From Ideonella sp. MAG2 (lineage in GTDB: Bacteria > Pseudomonadota > Gammaproteobacteria > Burkholderiales > Burkholderiaceae_C), in NCBI GenBank assembly GCA_004359425.1, contig PTEU01000002.1, forward strand, positions 333,991 through 397,990: 64,000 nt of DNA, written 5' to 3'. This document shows, in pieces, positions 1 to 9,447 of this stretch. The notes beneath the pieces were generated by a model. The model did not search any database, was not told the origin of the DNA, and worked only from the letters and a program-made list of their open reading frames with translations. The first letter of the stretch is position 1; each line of letters begins with the position of its first letter. The translations under genes were made by a program, and so were the position numbers.

Positions 1-132
1 GTTGTGCGTGCCCATCAGCGCATGCTCTCCACCCGGCAAGCTGGCCACCCCCAAGGTGGCCTCGCACCAAGCTGCACCTTGGGCCAGGCTGTCAGCAGCA
101 ATGACCAGATGGTCGATCTCAGTGTGTTGCAT
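1..132 (-). CDS. VOC/glyoxalase-like protein, N-terminal fragment (cut by window edge)
   Basis: An open frame starts with ATG at 132 and runs off the left edge with 44 codons visible. The N-terminus [19 protein letters not shown] followed by a WCEATLGV stretch and an LMGTHN stretch is typical of the glyoxalase-like (VOC superfamily) domain found in small bacterial metal-dependent or dioxygenase-fold enzymes. The start lies 7 bases after the gshA stop, so it probably belongs to the same transcript. The substrate cannot be inferred because the rest of the protein is outside the window. Confidence 0.7.
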   Translation of the reverse strand, partial: MQHTEIDHLVIAADSLAQGAAWCEATLGVASLPGGEHALMGTHN

Positions 133-139
133 ACGGGAC

Positions 140-1435
140 TCAGTCGTAGACCTCGGCATTGGGGTCGGTGGCTTCCAACTCATAGGCCGCCGCCAACATG
201 GCCAAGCGGCCGATGACACCGTACATGTAGAAGCGGTTGGGGGCACTCGCCCCTGGCCGCTCACCCGGCTTGGGCAATTGGTGGCTGTTGGCAAAGGCCA
301 AGGGCACAAAGCTGGCACCGGGGGCGTTGAGGTTTTCGTCAATACCCCGGTCCGCATGCACCCGGTAGAAGCCACCCACCACATAGCGGTCGATCATGTA
401 GACCACGGGCTCCGCCACGGCATCGTTGACGCGCTCATAGGTCGGCACCCCTTCTTGGATGATGACCTCGGTCACGGTTTGGCCGTCTTTCACCACGCCC
501 ATTTTGTTGCGGGTGCGGCGGCTGACTTCATCCAGCTCTTTGGCGTCGCGCACCGTCATGATGCCCATGCCATAAGTGCCATTGTTGGCCTTGACCACCA
601 CAAAGGGTTTGTCGGCAATGCCGTACTCTTTGTGCTTGCGGCGGATCTTGGTGAGCAGGGCATCGACCTGGGTTTGCACGCATTCCAGGCCAGTGCCCTC
701 TTCCCAATTGACCTCGCCGCAATGGGCAAACATGGGGTTGATCAACCACGGATCCATGCCCAAGAGCTTGGCGAATTTTTTGGCCACTTCTTCATAGCTG
801 CGGAAGTGGTTGGTTTTGCGGCGCGTGGCCCAACCGGCATGCAGCGGCGGCAGCAGGTATTGCTCGTGCAAGTTCTCCAAAACCTTGGGCACACCGGCGG
901 AGAGGTCGTTGTTGAGCAGAATCGTGCAAGGGTCAAAGTGCTTGAGCCCCAGGCGGCGCTTGCTGCGCACCAGCGGCTCCAGCGTCAGGCTAGAGCCATC
1001 GGGCAGCACCAGCGCCATGGGCTCGGTGATGGACTCATCCAAGGTGCCCAAGCGCACATTCAAACCCGCCTGGCCGAAGAGCTGCATCAGCCGCTGCAGG
1101 TTCATCAGATAGAACATATTGCGGGTGTGGCGCTCGGGGATGAGCAAGAGGTTCTTGGCCTCGGGGCAGATTTTTTCAATGGCCGCCATGGCCGCTTGCA
1201 CGGCCAGCGGCAGCATCTCGGGGGTCAGGTTGTTAAAGCCGCCCGGGAACAGGTTGGTGTCCACCGGTGCCAGGCGATAGCCCGCGTTGCGAATGTCCAC
1301 CGAGCTGTAGAAGGGTGGTGTGTGCTCCATCCATTCCAGCCGGAACCAGCGCTCGATGGCGGGCATGGACTCCAGAATGCGCTGCTCCAGCTCGTTGATG
1401 GGACCAGTGAGGGCGGTGACGAGATGAGGAACCAT
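140..1435 (-). CDS. gshA: Glutamate-cysteine ligase, betaproteobacterial/Acidithiobacillus type
   Basis: This 431-aa cytosolic enzyme joins L-glutamate and L-cysteine in the first, ATP-dependent step of glutathione synthesis. The sequence matches the proteobacterial family first recognised in Acidithiobacillus ferrooxidans (TIGR02049 type), not the E. coli GshA fold family. The glycine-rich segment [17 protein letters not shown] in the C-terminal half looks like an ATP-binding loop. The first ATG in good context, at 1435, gives [19 protein letters not shown], which fits the family; a longer in-frame extension to 1546 would cross the amtB terminator and is rejected. It lies downstream of glnK-amtB and separated from them by a terminator, a common arrangement in Comamonadaceae. 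No clear Shine-Dalgarno sequence is seen. Confidence 0.9.
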   Translation of the reverse strand: MVPHLVTALTGPINELEQRILESMPAIERWFRLEWMEHTPPFYSSVDIRNAGYRLAPVDTNLFPGGFNNLTPEMLPLAVQAAMAAIEKICPEAKNLLLIPERHTRNMFYLMNLQRLMQLFGQAGLNVRLGTLDESITEPMALVLPDGSSLTLEPLVRSKRRLGLKHFDPCTILLNNDLSAGVPKVLENLHEQYLLPPLHAGWATRRKTNHFRSYEEVAKKFAKLLGMDPWLINPMFAHCGEVNWEEGTGLECVQTQVDALLTKIRRKHKEYGIADKPFVVVKANNGTYGMGIMTVRDAKELDEVSRRTRNKMGVVKDGQTVTEVIIQEGVPTYERVNDAVAEPVVYMIDRYVVGGFYRVHADRGIDENLNAPGASFVPLAFANSHQLPKPGERPGASAPNRFYMYGVIGRLAMLAAAYELEATDPNAEVYD

Positions 1436-1517
1436 GATGGCAAACCGAAGTAGGTGGGCACAGAAGGGCGATTCTTGCAGATCGGTTCGGGAAGCCCAGG
1501 TTTCAAGTCGCCCGCGC

Positions 1518-1556
1518 AAAAAATCGGGGGAGGCCCTTGCGGGCACTCCCCCTTTT
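1518..1556 (-). terminator. Rho-independent terminator after amtB
   Basis: Reading the minus strand, GGGGGAG-T-GCCC pairs with GGGC-CTCCCCC around a GCAA loop, followed by GATTTTTT. Arms on the plus strand are 1526-1536 and 1541-1552. It sits between the amtB stop (1582) and the gshA start (1435). The plus strand also has four T after the stem, so weak bidirectional action is possible. Confidence 0.8.
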
Positions 1557-1581
1557 GGATTCGGACCTTGATCGGTGACGG

Positions 1582-3117
1582 CTATCTGCCGTAGGCCGTT
1601 TCGCCGTGCGAGCTGATGTCCAGACCTTCGCGCTCTTCTTCTTCAGAGACACGCAGACCCAGGGTCATATCGACCAGCTTGTAGGCAATGACCGAGACCA
1701 CCGCCGACCACACCACGGTGATCAGCACCGCCTTGGCCTGCACCCAGACTTGGCCGGCGATGGTGTAGGCGTCGGGGGCGATCATGGTGACGGTCGTCCA
1801 GTCGGCCACAGCGCTGGGGCCACCCAAGTTCGGGCTATTGAATACACCGGTCAGCAAGGCGCCGATGATGCCGCACACGCCATGCACACCGAAGACATCC
1901 AGGGAGTCGTCCGCCTTCAAGATGCGCTTGAGACCGGAGACACCCCACAGGCCGGCGAAGCCTGCGATGGCACCGATGATCAAGGCTCCACCCACACCCA
2001 CATTGCCAGCGGCCGGAGTGATGGCCACCAAGCCTGCGACAGCACCAGAAGCCGCACCCAACATCGAGGCCTTGCCCTTGTGCAGCGCTTCACCGATGGA
2101 CCAGGTCAGCACGGCAGCGGCGGTGGCGATGAAGGTGTTGACGAAGGCCAGGGCGGCGAAGCCGTTGGCTTCCAGAGCAGAACCGGCATTGAAGCCAAAC
2201 CAGCCCACCCACAGCAGCGAAGCCCCCACCATGGTCAAGGTCAGGCTGTGCGGTGCCATGGCCTCTCTGCCATAGCCCACGCGCTTGCCCACCATGTAAG
2301 CACCCACCAAGCCCGCCACAGCGGCATTGATGTGCACCACCGTGCCACCGGCAAAGTCCAGCGCCCCCATCTGCCAGATATAGCCGGCCTTGGCGTTCAT
2401 CGCTTCCACCACGTCTGCACCGGTGTAGGCGTCAGGGCCCATCCAGAACCAGACCATGTGGGCGACGGGCAAGTAGCTGAAGGTGAACCACAGCGCAGTG
2501 AACAGCAGCACCGCCGAGAACTTGATGCGCTCGGCAAACGCACCGACGATCAGGGCGCAGGTGATGCCTGCAAAGGTGGCTTGGAAGGCCACGAACAGGA
2601 TCTCCGGAATGACCACGCCCTTGCTGAAGGTGGCAGCATTGGCAAAGGTGCCTGCGGTGTTGTCCCACGTGCCCTTCAGGAACAGGCGGTCAAAACCCCC
2701 GATGAAGGCGTTGTGCTCGGTGAAGGCCAGGCTGTAGCCGTAAATGGCCCAGAGCACGACGATCATGGAGAAGGTCACCAGCACCTGCATCAGCACGGAC
2801 AGCATGTTCTTGCTGCGCACCAGGCCGCCGTAGAACAGGGCCAGGCCGGGCACGGTCATCAAGATGACCAACAAGGTGGAGACCATCATCCAAGCGGTGT
2901 CCCCTTTGTTGGGCGTGGGTGCCGGGGCGGCAGCGGCCCCCGTAGCAGCCGCTTCAACCACGGGCGCAGAAGCGGCCGTGGACACAGCAGAGGCAGCTTC
3001 CGCGACGGCGGCCACCACAGGCGCAGCGGCCGAAGCAGCGGCGTCTTGCGCCGAAGAGGCCATCGCAAAACCCAGGGCCGCCAGCCCCAGTGCGATGTGG
3101 GCGATCAGAGTTCTCAT
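1582..3117 (-). CDS. amtB: Ammonium transporter AmtB with signal peptide
   Basis: The 511-aa inner-membrane channel conducts NH4+/NH3. Residues 1-23 form a signal peptide ending near ASSAQ. They are followed by an unusually long Ala/Pro-rich periplasmic stretch (about residues 24-70) and then the usual eleven-helix Amt core. The two pore histidines are visible in TVVHINAAVAGL and FGVHGVCGIIGALLTG, and MVWFWMG and the GGLVRSKN loop also match the family. The C-terminal cytoplasmic tail (LGLRVSEEEEREGLDISSHGE) is the GlnK-interaction region. It lies 30 bases after glnK on the same strand and ends at a strong terminator, so glnK-amtB is one transcription unit, predicted to be induced under nitrogen limitation. 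Confidence 0.96.
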   Translation of the reverse strand: MRTLIAHIALGLAALGFAMASSAQDAAASAAAPVVAAVAEAASAVSTAASAPVVEAAATGAAAAPAPTPNKGDTAWMMVSTLLVILMTVPGLALFYGGLVRSKNMLSVLMQVLVTFSMIVVLWAIYGYSLAFTEHNAFIGGFDRLFLKGTWDNTAGTFANAATFSKGVVIPEILFVAFQATFAGITCALIVGAFAERIKFSAVLLFTALWFTFSYLPVAHMVWFWMGPDAYTGADVVEAMNAKAGYIWQMGALDFAGGTVVHINAAVAGLVGAYMVGKRVGYGREAMAPHSLTLTMVGASLLWVGWFGFNAGSALEANGFAALAFVNTFIATAAAVLTWSIGEALHKGKASMLGAASGAVAGLVAITPAAGNVGVGGALIIGAIAGFAGLWGVSGLKRILKADDSLDVFGVHGVCGIIGALLTGVFNSPNLGGPSAVADWTTVTMIAPDAYTIAGQVWVQAKAVLITVVWSAVVSVIAYKLVDMTLGLRVSEEEEREGLDISSHGETAYGR

Positions 3118-3147
3118 GGCAAGTCTCTCAATGCGTGGTTCGGTCGA

Positions 3148-3510
<363 letters not shown>

Positions 3511-3641
3511 TCAGACGGTGGACTTGCTAGGCAAGACCGGCGAGGTCTTCAGCAAGGTCAGATCATCTGGCGTGGGCAAGGCGTGCTTGGGGAACATCGT
3601 GGACTCCGGGACAAAGTGAAAACAGGGCTTGCCCGGAGTAA

Positions 3642-3657
3642 AGCAGCTTGCGTGCCA
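3642..3657 (-). promoter_or_regulatory. Sigma-54 (-24/-12) promoter of glnK-amtB
   Basis: The minus-strand sequence TGGCACGCAAGCTGCT matches the RpoN consensus TGGCACG-N4-TTGCW with the invariant GG and GC at the correct 10-base interval; one T is replaced by C. It lies about 155 bases upstream of the glnK ATG, predicting an untranslated leader of roughly 145 nt. Nitrogen-controlled glnK-amtB operons are classically sigma-54 dependent. Confidence 0.75.
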
Positions 3658-3749
3658 ACCCTTGCCGCACCGAGATAGAGGCATGGCGCGGCATTTCAGC
3701 CCCAATCTCGTGCACAGGCCGCCCGAACGCCACGAACCACCGCAGCACA

Positions 3750-3766
3750 GGCACCGAGCTGGTGCA
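3750..3766. promoter_or_regulatory. NtrC-type enhancer site upstream of glnK
   Basis: The palindrome GGCACCGAGCTGGTGCA fits the NtrC consensus TGCACC-N5-GGTGCA, with GCACC and GGTGC perfectly inverted. Its centre lies about 127 bases upstream of the transcription start predicted from the sigma-54 promoter, the usual distance for NtrC enhancers. The rest of the 441-base gap between glnK and comM (3487-3927) shows no convincing gene. Confidence 0.65.
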
Positions 3767-3927
3767 CCCCAGGAATACCCTCTCGCCCAACTTTCCCCAA
3801 TTGGGGGGAGGCCATCGCCGGGGCATCCCTCGCAGAATAAGCAACGTCGTTGAGGGAAACGTGCGGGAAGGCACAGCCTCTTCAGAACAGGGAGCCGGGC
3901 ATGCGCCCAGGCCGGGAGGAGGCAGCG

Positions 3928-5481
3928 ATGTCGCTGGCGGTGGTCAGGAGCAGGGCACTCGATGGGTTGTCTGCACCTGAGGTGCAAGTGGAGGTGCACC
4001 TGGCCAATGGCCTACCCAGCTTTACGCTGGTGGGATTGGCCGACACCGAAGTCAAAGAGGCCCGAGAGCGCGTTCGAGCTGCCCTGTCTGAAAGTGGCTT
4101 TGCCTTTCCGCACAATCGTCGGATCACTGTGAATCTGGCCCCGGCCGACCTGCCCAAAGAGTCTGGCCGCTTCGATTTGCCCATTGCGCTGGGCATTTTG
4201 GCCGCTCAAGACCTGCTGGACAGCGGGCTTTTGGCGCGCTGTGAGTTTGCGGGCGAGCTGTCTCTGGCCGGTGAGTTGCGCCCCATTCGCGGGGCCTTGC
4301 CGCTGGCGCTGGCCGCCCGGCGAGAAGGCGCAGAGCGCATCTTGGTGTTGCCCGCCATCAGCGCTCAAGAAGCGGCCCGGGTTGACGGGGTGGACGTGCG
4401 CGGCGCGCGGCATTTGACCGAGGTTGTTGAGGCGCTGTTACCGCAAGCCCCGCCCCACACGCCGTCGGCCCCACCGGCCGGACTCAATCTTTCTCGCGCG
4501 GTGCCCCCGCCGAGCCTCAACACTTCACGCTCCTTGGACTTGGCCGACGTTCGGGGCCAGACCCAGGCCAAGCGCGCTCTCGAGATTGCTGCGGCCGGTG
4601 GGCACAGCCTGCTCTTGGTCGGCCCCCCGGGCTCGGGCAAGTCCATGTTGGCGCAGCGTTTGGTGGGTCTGTTGCCCAGCATGGACGACGATGCGGCACT
4701 GGCCAGTGCCGCCCTGGCCAGTGTGTCCACGGGTGGTTTTGACGCCGCTCAGTTCGGGAAGAGGCCGTTCAGAAGCCCGCACCACAGCGCCAGCGCCGTG
4801 GCCCTGGTGGGTGGCGGCTCACCGCCCCGGCCCGGTGAAATCTCCCTGGCCCATGGCGGCGTGCTGTTTTTAGACGAGTTACCAGAGTTCCCCCGCCAAG
4901 CGCTGGAAGCCCTGCGTGAACCTCTGGAAACGGGCCAAGTCACCATCTCCCGCGCAGCGCGGCAGGCGCACTTCCCCGCACGCTTTCAGTTGATTGCCGC
5001 GATGAACCCCTGCCCATGCGGCTGGCTGGGTGCTGGCCCCCATGCGGCCAAAGCCTGCCGCTGTAGCCCTGATGTGGTGGCGCGTTACCAAGGGCGGCTC
5101 TCCGGGCCCTTGCTAGACCGCATCGATATGCAGATTGAAGTGCCCACCGTGCCCGCCAAAGACATGCTGACCGCACCCGCTGGCGAAGCCAGCAGTGCCG
5201 TCCTGGCGCGCGTCATTCAAGCCCGTGAGCGGCAGGCGCAGCGTCAGGGCTGCATCAACAGCCATCTCGCCCCTGCCGAACTGGCCCAGCACGGCCACCT
5301 ACAGGCCAGTGCGCAGGCGGTGTTGGAGGCTGCGGCCATGCGTTTGGCTTGGTCGGGCCGCAGCTTGCACCGGGTCATTCGGCTCGCGCGCACCATTGCC
5401 GACTTGGCAGGGTGTGCTGAGGTAGAAACCGCCCATATCGCCGAGGCGATTCAATACCGCCGAGCGCTGCCGGGCGGCTAG
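3928..5481 (+). CDS. comM: ComM/YifB family AAA+ ATPase (Mg-chelatase-like)
   Basis: This 517-aa cytosolic AAA+ protein belongs to the YifB/ComM family; ComM is a hexameric helicase that promotes branch migration during natural transformation. The N-terminal subdomain (about residues 1-190) starts MSLAVVRSRALDGL. The ATPase has Walker A GPPGSGKSMLAQRL, the conserved LPEFPRQALEALREPLE segment, and MNPCPCGW with the cysteine cluster of the family, followed by the C-terminal Mg_chelatase_C helical domain. The ATG at 3928 is preceded by a strong GGGAGGAGG ribosome site. Its stop overlaps the convergent glycosyltransferase stop in the palindrome CTAG at 5478-5481. Confidence 0.93.
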   Translation: MSLAVVRSRALDGLSAPEVQVEVHLANGLPSFTLVGLADTEVKEARERVRAALSESGFAFPHNRRITVNLAPADLPKESGRFDLPIALGILAAQDLLDSGLLARCEFAGELSLAGELRPIRGALPLALAARREGAERILVLPAISAQEAARVDGVDVRGARHLTEVVEALLPQAPPHTPSAPPAGLNLSRAVPPPSLNTSRSLDLADVRGQTQAKRALEIAAAGGHSLLLVGPPGSGKSMLAQRLVGLLPSMDDDAALASAALASVSTGGFDAAQFGKRPFRSPHHSASAVALVGGGSPPRPGEISLAHGGVLFLDELPEFPRQALEALREPLETGQVTISRAARQAHFPARFQLIAAMNPCPCGWLGAGPHAAKACRCSPDVVARYQGRLSGPLLDRIDMQIEVPTVPAKDMLTAPAGEASSAVLARVIQARERQAQRQGCINSHLAPAELAQHGHLQASAQAVLEAAAMRLAWSGRSLHRVIRLARTIADLAGCAEVETAHIAEAIQYRRALPGG

Positions 5482-6491
5482 CCACCCGCCAACGCTCGCA
5501 CCCTGGCCTGCACGCCCTCGGCAAGGCGTCGGCGCTCAGCCTCCTCCGTGCTCAGCCTCAGCAGGGTTTCGACCCAAATGCCAGGGTTCATGGGCAGCAG
5601 CAAGCCGTCTTGGCCGTGTTGCACAAAGCCTTGGTAAGGGGGCACATCGGCGTAGAGCCCAAACGCACCCATGCGTGCATAGTCAAAAAACTTGACCGCA
5701 CCTCGCGCTTGGTTAAAGGCGGTGGGCAGCAGCGGGGCGAGGCCAATGTCCAGGGTATGGCTGGTGGTGTAGTCCCGGTAGCGCTCCCAGGCCATGGGGT
5801 GCAAGACGGTCACGCGGGGCAGGTCGCGAAACTGGCGGTTCACCGCCAGGTCGCCAAACACCTCTATATGCACCGTGCTGCTGCGGGACAGCACGGCTGC
5901 CAAAACAGGGTGCAACCATGCCAACTCGGCCTGGTGGGAGGCCGTGCCATGGTAGGCCACACGGATGCTGGCCGCTGGCGGGCGCACCATATCGGGCAAG
6001 GGGGCCAAGGGCAGGACCCTGGGCTGATTCTGGGCGTACTTGGCAGCCAGCGCGGGGGTCGATACCCACAATTGCGCGCCTGCCGCCATGCACCAGTCGC
6101 GGTGCTGCAGGGCATGGCTGCTGATTTTGCGGGCATAGGTTTTGGGCAGGTCGCGCAGGACCGCTGGGTCCCACAGGTCATCGTCCATGAACCAGGCCAA
6201 GCCCGCCAACTGGGGTCGCATGCGCGCCAGCAGCTTGTGCCAAGGTGCGGGCAAGTAACGCAGGATCACCACAAAATCACCTGCGCGCAGGAGGCCCGGC
6301 GGAGGCGCTTGGCGCGAGTCGCAACGCAGCACTGCCACCGTCTGCTGCGCTAAGAAGGGGTAGAGCAGGTAGTCCCCGCTGGGGCTCTTGCCTTCTTCCA
6401 GCACCACCACGCGCTGGGCGGCTTGTAGGTCGCTGCTCGCTGCCACCATGGTGGAGGCCCTGAACCGCCCTAGAAGTCGCCGCACGGTCAT
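5478..6491 (-). CDS. Glycosyltransferase-like protein (GT group 1 type)
   Basis: This protein has 337 aa. It starts at 6491 in an ATGA overlap with the stop of the upstream glycosyltransferase, which shows translational coupling and decides the start (MTVRRLLGRFRASTM). The C-terminal half resembles glycosyltransferase family 4/group 1 proteins: IRVAYHGTASHQAEL, a region like the donor-binding lobe around IGLAPLLPTAFNQARGAVK, and a following FFDYARMGAFGLYADVPPYQ segment. The N-terminal half is poorly conserved and contains WFMDDDLWD. The sugar and linkage are unknown. It is probably part of polysaccharide synthesis together with its neighbour. Confidence 0.7.
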   Translation of the reverse strand: MTVRRLLGRFRASTMVAASSDLQAAQRVVVLEEGKSPSGDYLLYPFLAQQTVAVLRCDSRQAPPPGLLRAGDFVVILRYLPAPWHKLLARMRPQLAGLAWFMDDDLWDPAVLRDLPKTYARKISSHALQHRDWCMAAGAQLWVSTPALAAKYAQNQPRVLPLAPLPDMVRPPAASIRVAYHGTASHQAELAWLHPVLAAVLSRSSTVHIEVFGDLAVNRQFRDLPRVTVLHPMAWERYRDYTTSHTLDIGLAPLLPTAFNQARGAVKFFDYARMGAFGLYADVPPYQGFVQHGQDGLLLPMNPGIWVETLLRLSTEEAERRRLAEGVQARVRALAGG

Positions 6492-7720
6492 ACCGGGCTT
6501 CCCATCAAACGGCTCAGCAAGGAGCGCCACTGGGGCAAGCACTGTGTGTGAAGGTCACAGCGGGCCACGGCGGTGGCGCGTGCGGCCTGGCGCAGGGCAG
6601 CGTCTTGACCACGCTGCTCTAGGGCCTGGACCATGGCGTCGGCCAAGGCGCGGGTGTCAAAGAAGTCGACCAAATGCCCGTTGACGCCGTCTTCGATGTA
6701 GTCCTGCACCGGAGCGGTGCGACTGCCAATGACATGACAGCCCAGGCTCATGGCCTCCAGGCAGCTCCAAGACAGCACAAAGGGGTAGGTCAGATAGACA
6801 TGGGCGGCGGACACCTGGAGCAAGCGCAGGTAGTCGGCATAGGGCAGTTGACCCACAAAATGCACGCGGCGGGGGTCGATCTGCCCCGCCACCTCATCCA
6901 GAAAAATCTGCTTCCAGGTTTGCCCCTTGGGCGCTGGGGCACCGTAGCTCACAGCATCCCCCCCCACCAGGACCACCTGGGCATCTGGACAGCGGGCCAG
7001 CACCGAGGGCAACGCCCGCATAAAGCGGTGATAGCCACGGTAGGGCTCAAGATTACGGTTCACGAACGTGATCACCGAAGCGCCGACCCCAAAGGACAAA
7101 CCTCGGGCGGGCATGTCGAAGCGGGCCAAAGGGTCAGGCCGCAAGGCTTGGGTATCGATTCCGTCGAAAATCACCTCCACACGGGGCCGGAAGGCGGCGG
7201 GTAGCCGCGAGGCCTGCCAGGCGGTGGGGGCCACGCCGTGGTCCATGGCCATCAAGGCTTCGGTCAGCGCCATATTCTTCATGCGCTGCCGCATGCGGGA
7301 CTCCACACCGCCCACGGGGAACTCTGGGTCAAAGCCGACATCGGCATCTGGCGTGCCGTAAAAGAACTCCATCAAACACACCAGGGCGGCGTTCGGGAAC
7401 ACGTCTTTGACATACAGCGCCTCACCCCAAGCGGGGTTGCAGATCACCAGGTCGGGCACAAAACCCTCTTCGGCTAAGGCCAGCATGGCCGCTGCGCAGG
7501 CCTCACCTCTCAAAACCTTGGCTTCTGACTCCCGCAGCAAGAGGTGTTGCTCGGCCAGCGGCCTGCGTTGCACAGCGTAGGTTCTTTGATCCACCCCTTT
7601 GAGCCCAGGCCGCGCGTTCAAGCCCAGCGCTACCACCCGATGACCGGCCTGCGCCAAAGCAGGTGCCAAATGCCTAAATTGCCCCGGGAAATTCTGGTGG
7701 ATGAACAAGATGTTGCGCAT
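6488..7720 (-). CDS. Glycosyltransferase family 4 protein
   Basis: This 410-aa protein has the two-lobe GT-B plan. The N-terminal acceptor lobe begins MRNILFIHQNFPGQFRHLAP, a common start of this subgroup. The C-terminal donor lobe carries ITFVNRNLEPYRGYHRFMRA, a VVLVGGD segment and SWSCLEAMSLGCHVIGSRT, equivalent to the E-x7-E donor-binding motif. It is the first gene of a two-gene leftward unit, divergent from the kps export genes by 250 bases. It probably adds a sugar during capsule assembly at the cytoplasmic membrane. Confidence 0.85.
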   Translation of the reverse strand: MRNILFIHQNFPGQFRHLAPALAQAGHRVVALGLNARPGLKGVDQRTYAVQRRPLAEQHLLLRESEAKVLRGEACAAAMLALAEEGFVPDLVICNPAWGEALYVKDVFPNAALVCLMEFFYGTPDADVGFDPEFPVGGVESRMRQRMKNMALTEALMAMDHGVAPTAWQASRLPAAFRPRVEVIFDGIDTQALRPDPLARFDMPARGLSFGVGASVITFVNRNLEPYRGYHRFMRALPSVLARCPDAQVVLVGGDAVSYGAPAPKGQTWKQIFLDEVAGQIDPRRVHFVGQLPYADYLRLLQVSAAHVYLTYPFVLSWSCLEAMSLGCHVIGSRTAPVQDYIEDGVNGHLVDFFDTRALADAMVQALEQRGQDAALRQAARATAVARCDLHTQCLPQWRSLLSRLMGSPV

Positions 7721-7970
7721 GATTGAATTGTCAGCCCCGCAACACTCGGTGTTTACCCGCGCAATTCGGCCCTGGGGGTGTCCATCCCCTATTTATCGGG
7801 GCCATGCTCTCCATGACTCCGCGACAATGCGCTCGGTGCTTGAATGGGAGGCATGGTGCCATGTGTTGGCAGCATTCTGCATTGAGCATTGCCCACCTTG
7901 AGGCCGTCATCACGCACCACCGTCAGGCCATACTTCCGCACCAAGGTCAGGGCCCAGTTGTCCAGCAAGA
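7721..7970. promoter_or_regulatory. Divergent intergenic region between glycosyltransferase and kps units
   Basis: This 250-base gap must hold the promoters for both the leftward glycosyltransferase pair and the rightward export operon. It has no convincing gene. I see no JUMPstart/ops element, perfect -10/-35 pair or sigma-54 site; a TGGCA...CTGC sequence near 7865 has the wrong spacing. Confidence 0.4.
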
Positions 7971-8759
7971 ATGAAAAGAACACCCTTTCAGATCCAAAAA
8001 GCCGTCTGGCTTGCGCTCATCCTCAGAGAGCTCAAGACACGGTTTGGTGGCCGCTTGATTGGCTTGTTCTGGGTGCTGCTGGAGCCCTTGTTTCACATTG
8101 CCGTGATGTTGGGCATACGGGTTGCACTTCGAGACCGCTATGTCGGCGTGATGATCGAACCCGCCGTCTATCTGGTGGTAGCGATGATCCCATTTTTTGC
8201 GTGCCGCAATATGTGGCTACAAGGGATGTCAGCCGTTGAAGCCAATGGTGGACTCTTGGCTTATCGCCAAGTCAAACCCTTGGATGCCATGGTCTCCCGC
8301 TGGGGAATGGAGGCCATTTTGTACGCCTTCATCTTCTTGCTGTTGTCGCTAGGGTTTGCGTGGTGGGGCTACCGCTACTTCCCCCACAAGCCACTGGAGT
8401 ACCTGGGGATTTGGTCACTGTTCATGCTGTGGGGTTGCGCACTCTCACTGATCTCTGCGGTCGTTGGCCATCGCCGCCCAGGGATCAAGTTTTTTATTCG
8501 AGCTGCCTCGATGCCTTTGTACCTGATGTCAGGGGTGTTGATTCCACTGTCCAGTTTCCCGCATTTCATGTACGAGTACCTGTTGTGGAACCCCTTTTTG
8601 CACCTGGTTGAGCTTTGCCGAGTCCATTACTTCGCCACTTACATTGCGCACCGTGGAATCAATGTGCAATACCCCCTGTGCTTGGGGCTGGGCTTGTTGT
8701 TTGTGGGAGCGGTGCTCTACCACGTCAACCGGGTCCGGCTGCTTTCAAAGACCACGTGA
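7971..8759 (+). CDS. kpsM: Capsule polysaccharide ABC exporter, permease (KpsM-like)
   Basis: This 262-aa integral inner-membrane protein of the ABC-2 type has about six transmembrane helices. It matches KpsM/CtrC/BexB: ILRELKTRFGGRLIGLFW near the N-terminus, then FWVLLEPLFHIAVMLGIR, and the SGVLIPLSSFPHF loop before the last helices. It pairs with the ATPase encoded 13 bases downstream to move polysaccharide across the inner membrane. It is the first gene of the rightward operon. The symbol reflects family resemblance; the polymer exported is not known. Confidence 0.9.
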   Translation: MKRTPFQIQKAVWLALILRELKTRFGGRLIGLFWVLLEPLFHIAVMLGIRVALRDRYVGVMIEPAVYLVVAMIPFFACRNMWLQGMSAVEANGGLLAYRQVKPLDAMVSRWGMEAILYAFIFLLLSLGFAWWGYRYFPHKPLEYLGIWSLFMLWGCALSLISAVVGHRRPGIKFFIRAASMPLYLMSGVLIPLSSFPHFMYEYLLWNPFLHLVELCRVHYFATYIAHRGINVQYPLCLGLGLLFVGAVLYHVNRVRLLSKTT

Positions 8760-8772
8760 TGACGCCTAGGCC

Positions 8773-9447
8773 ATGATTGAACTCCGCAACCTGACCAAGT
8801 CTTACCCTACGCGGGCGGGGCGTCGCTACGTCTTCAGGAATTTGAGCTTTACCTTGCCTACGGGTTCGGGTATTGGTTTGATCGGCCGCAACGGCGCGGG
8901 CAAATCCACCTTGCTGCGATTGCTCGGCGGCATAGATGCCCCAGACAGTGGTCAAGTGATCACCGATCAAAGCATTTCATGGCCCGTGGCTCTGGGGGGT
9001 GGCTTTCAGGGCTCTTTGAGTGCGCGCGACAACGTGCGCTTTGTGTGCCGAATCATGGGGGCCACGGGCCCGGACATGAAAGAAAAGCTGGCCTATGTGG
9101 AGCGCTTTGCTGAGATTGGTGATTGGTTTGATCTACCGATGAGCACCTATTCGCCCGGCATGCGCTCGCGCGTGACGTTTGGCACCAGCATGGCGTTCGA
9201 TTTTGATTACTACCTGATCGACGAGGTGCTGGCCGTGGGAGACCCTATCTTCCGGCAGAAGGCCTCCAGGATCTTCAAAGAAAAGCTGGAGCGAGCCGGT
9301 GTGATCTTGGTCAGCCACAACCACAAGGAGATCAAAGATCTGTGCAGCTCAGTCATCATGGTGCATAACGGGCAAGCCATGGCCTATGACGATGTTGATG
9401 AGGGCCTTGCCGCCTTCAAGGAAATGATGGAGGAATCCGAACCATGA
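8773..9447 (+). CDS. kpsT: Capsule polysaccharide ABC exporter, ATPase (KpsT-like)
   Basis: This 224-aa protein is the ATP-binding subunit. It shows Walker A GRNGAGKSTLLRLLGG (about residues 38-53), a divergent signature in STYSPGMRSRVTFG as usual for KpsT/CtrD, Walker B DYYLIDEVLAVGD and the H-loop LVSHNHKEI. The KpsT-type length is about 219-224 residues, without the C-terminal polysaccharide-binding domain of Wzt, which argues against an O-antigen exporter. The stop overlaps the next start by ATGA. Confidence 0.93.
   Translation: MIELRNLTKSYPTRAGRRYVFRNLSFTLPTGSGIGLIGRNGAGKSTLLRLLGGIDAPDSGQVITDQSISWPVALGGGFQGSLSARDNVRFVCRIMGATGPDMKEKLAYVERFAEIGDWFDLPMSTYSPGMRSRVTFGTSMAFDFDYYLIDEVLAVGDPIFRQKASRIFKEKLERAGVILVSHNHKEIKDLCSSVIMVHNGQAMAYDDVDEGLAAFKEMMEESEP

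Noticed and set aside
2..1453. 483-codon plus-strand frame opposite gshA
   Set aside because: It is a shadow of gshA with low-complexity His/Gly/Gln composition.
3511..3999. Frames between glnK and comM as a possible ubiK-like gene
   Set aside because: None has the BMFP/UbiK coiled-coil pattern; they are Cys/Pro/Arg-rich shadow frames.
7865..7885. Possible second sigma-54 promoter before kpsM
   Set aside because: The interval between the GG and GC is 9 bases instead of 10, and no enhancer site accompanies it.
7723..7974. 83-codon frame in the divergent gap before kpsM
   Set aside because: Unusual composition, no ribosome site and overlap with kpsM; the gap is better read as promoter DNA.
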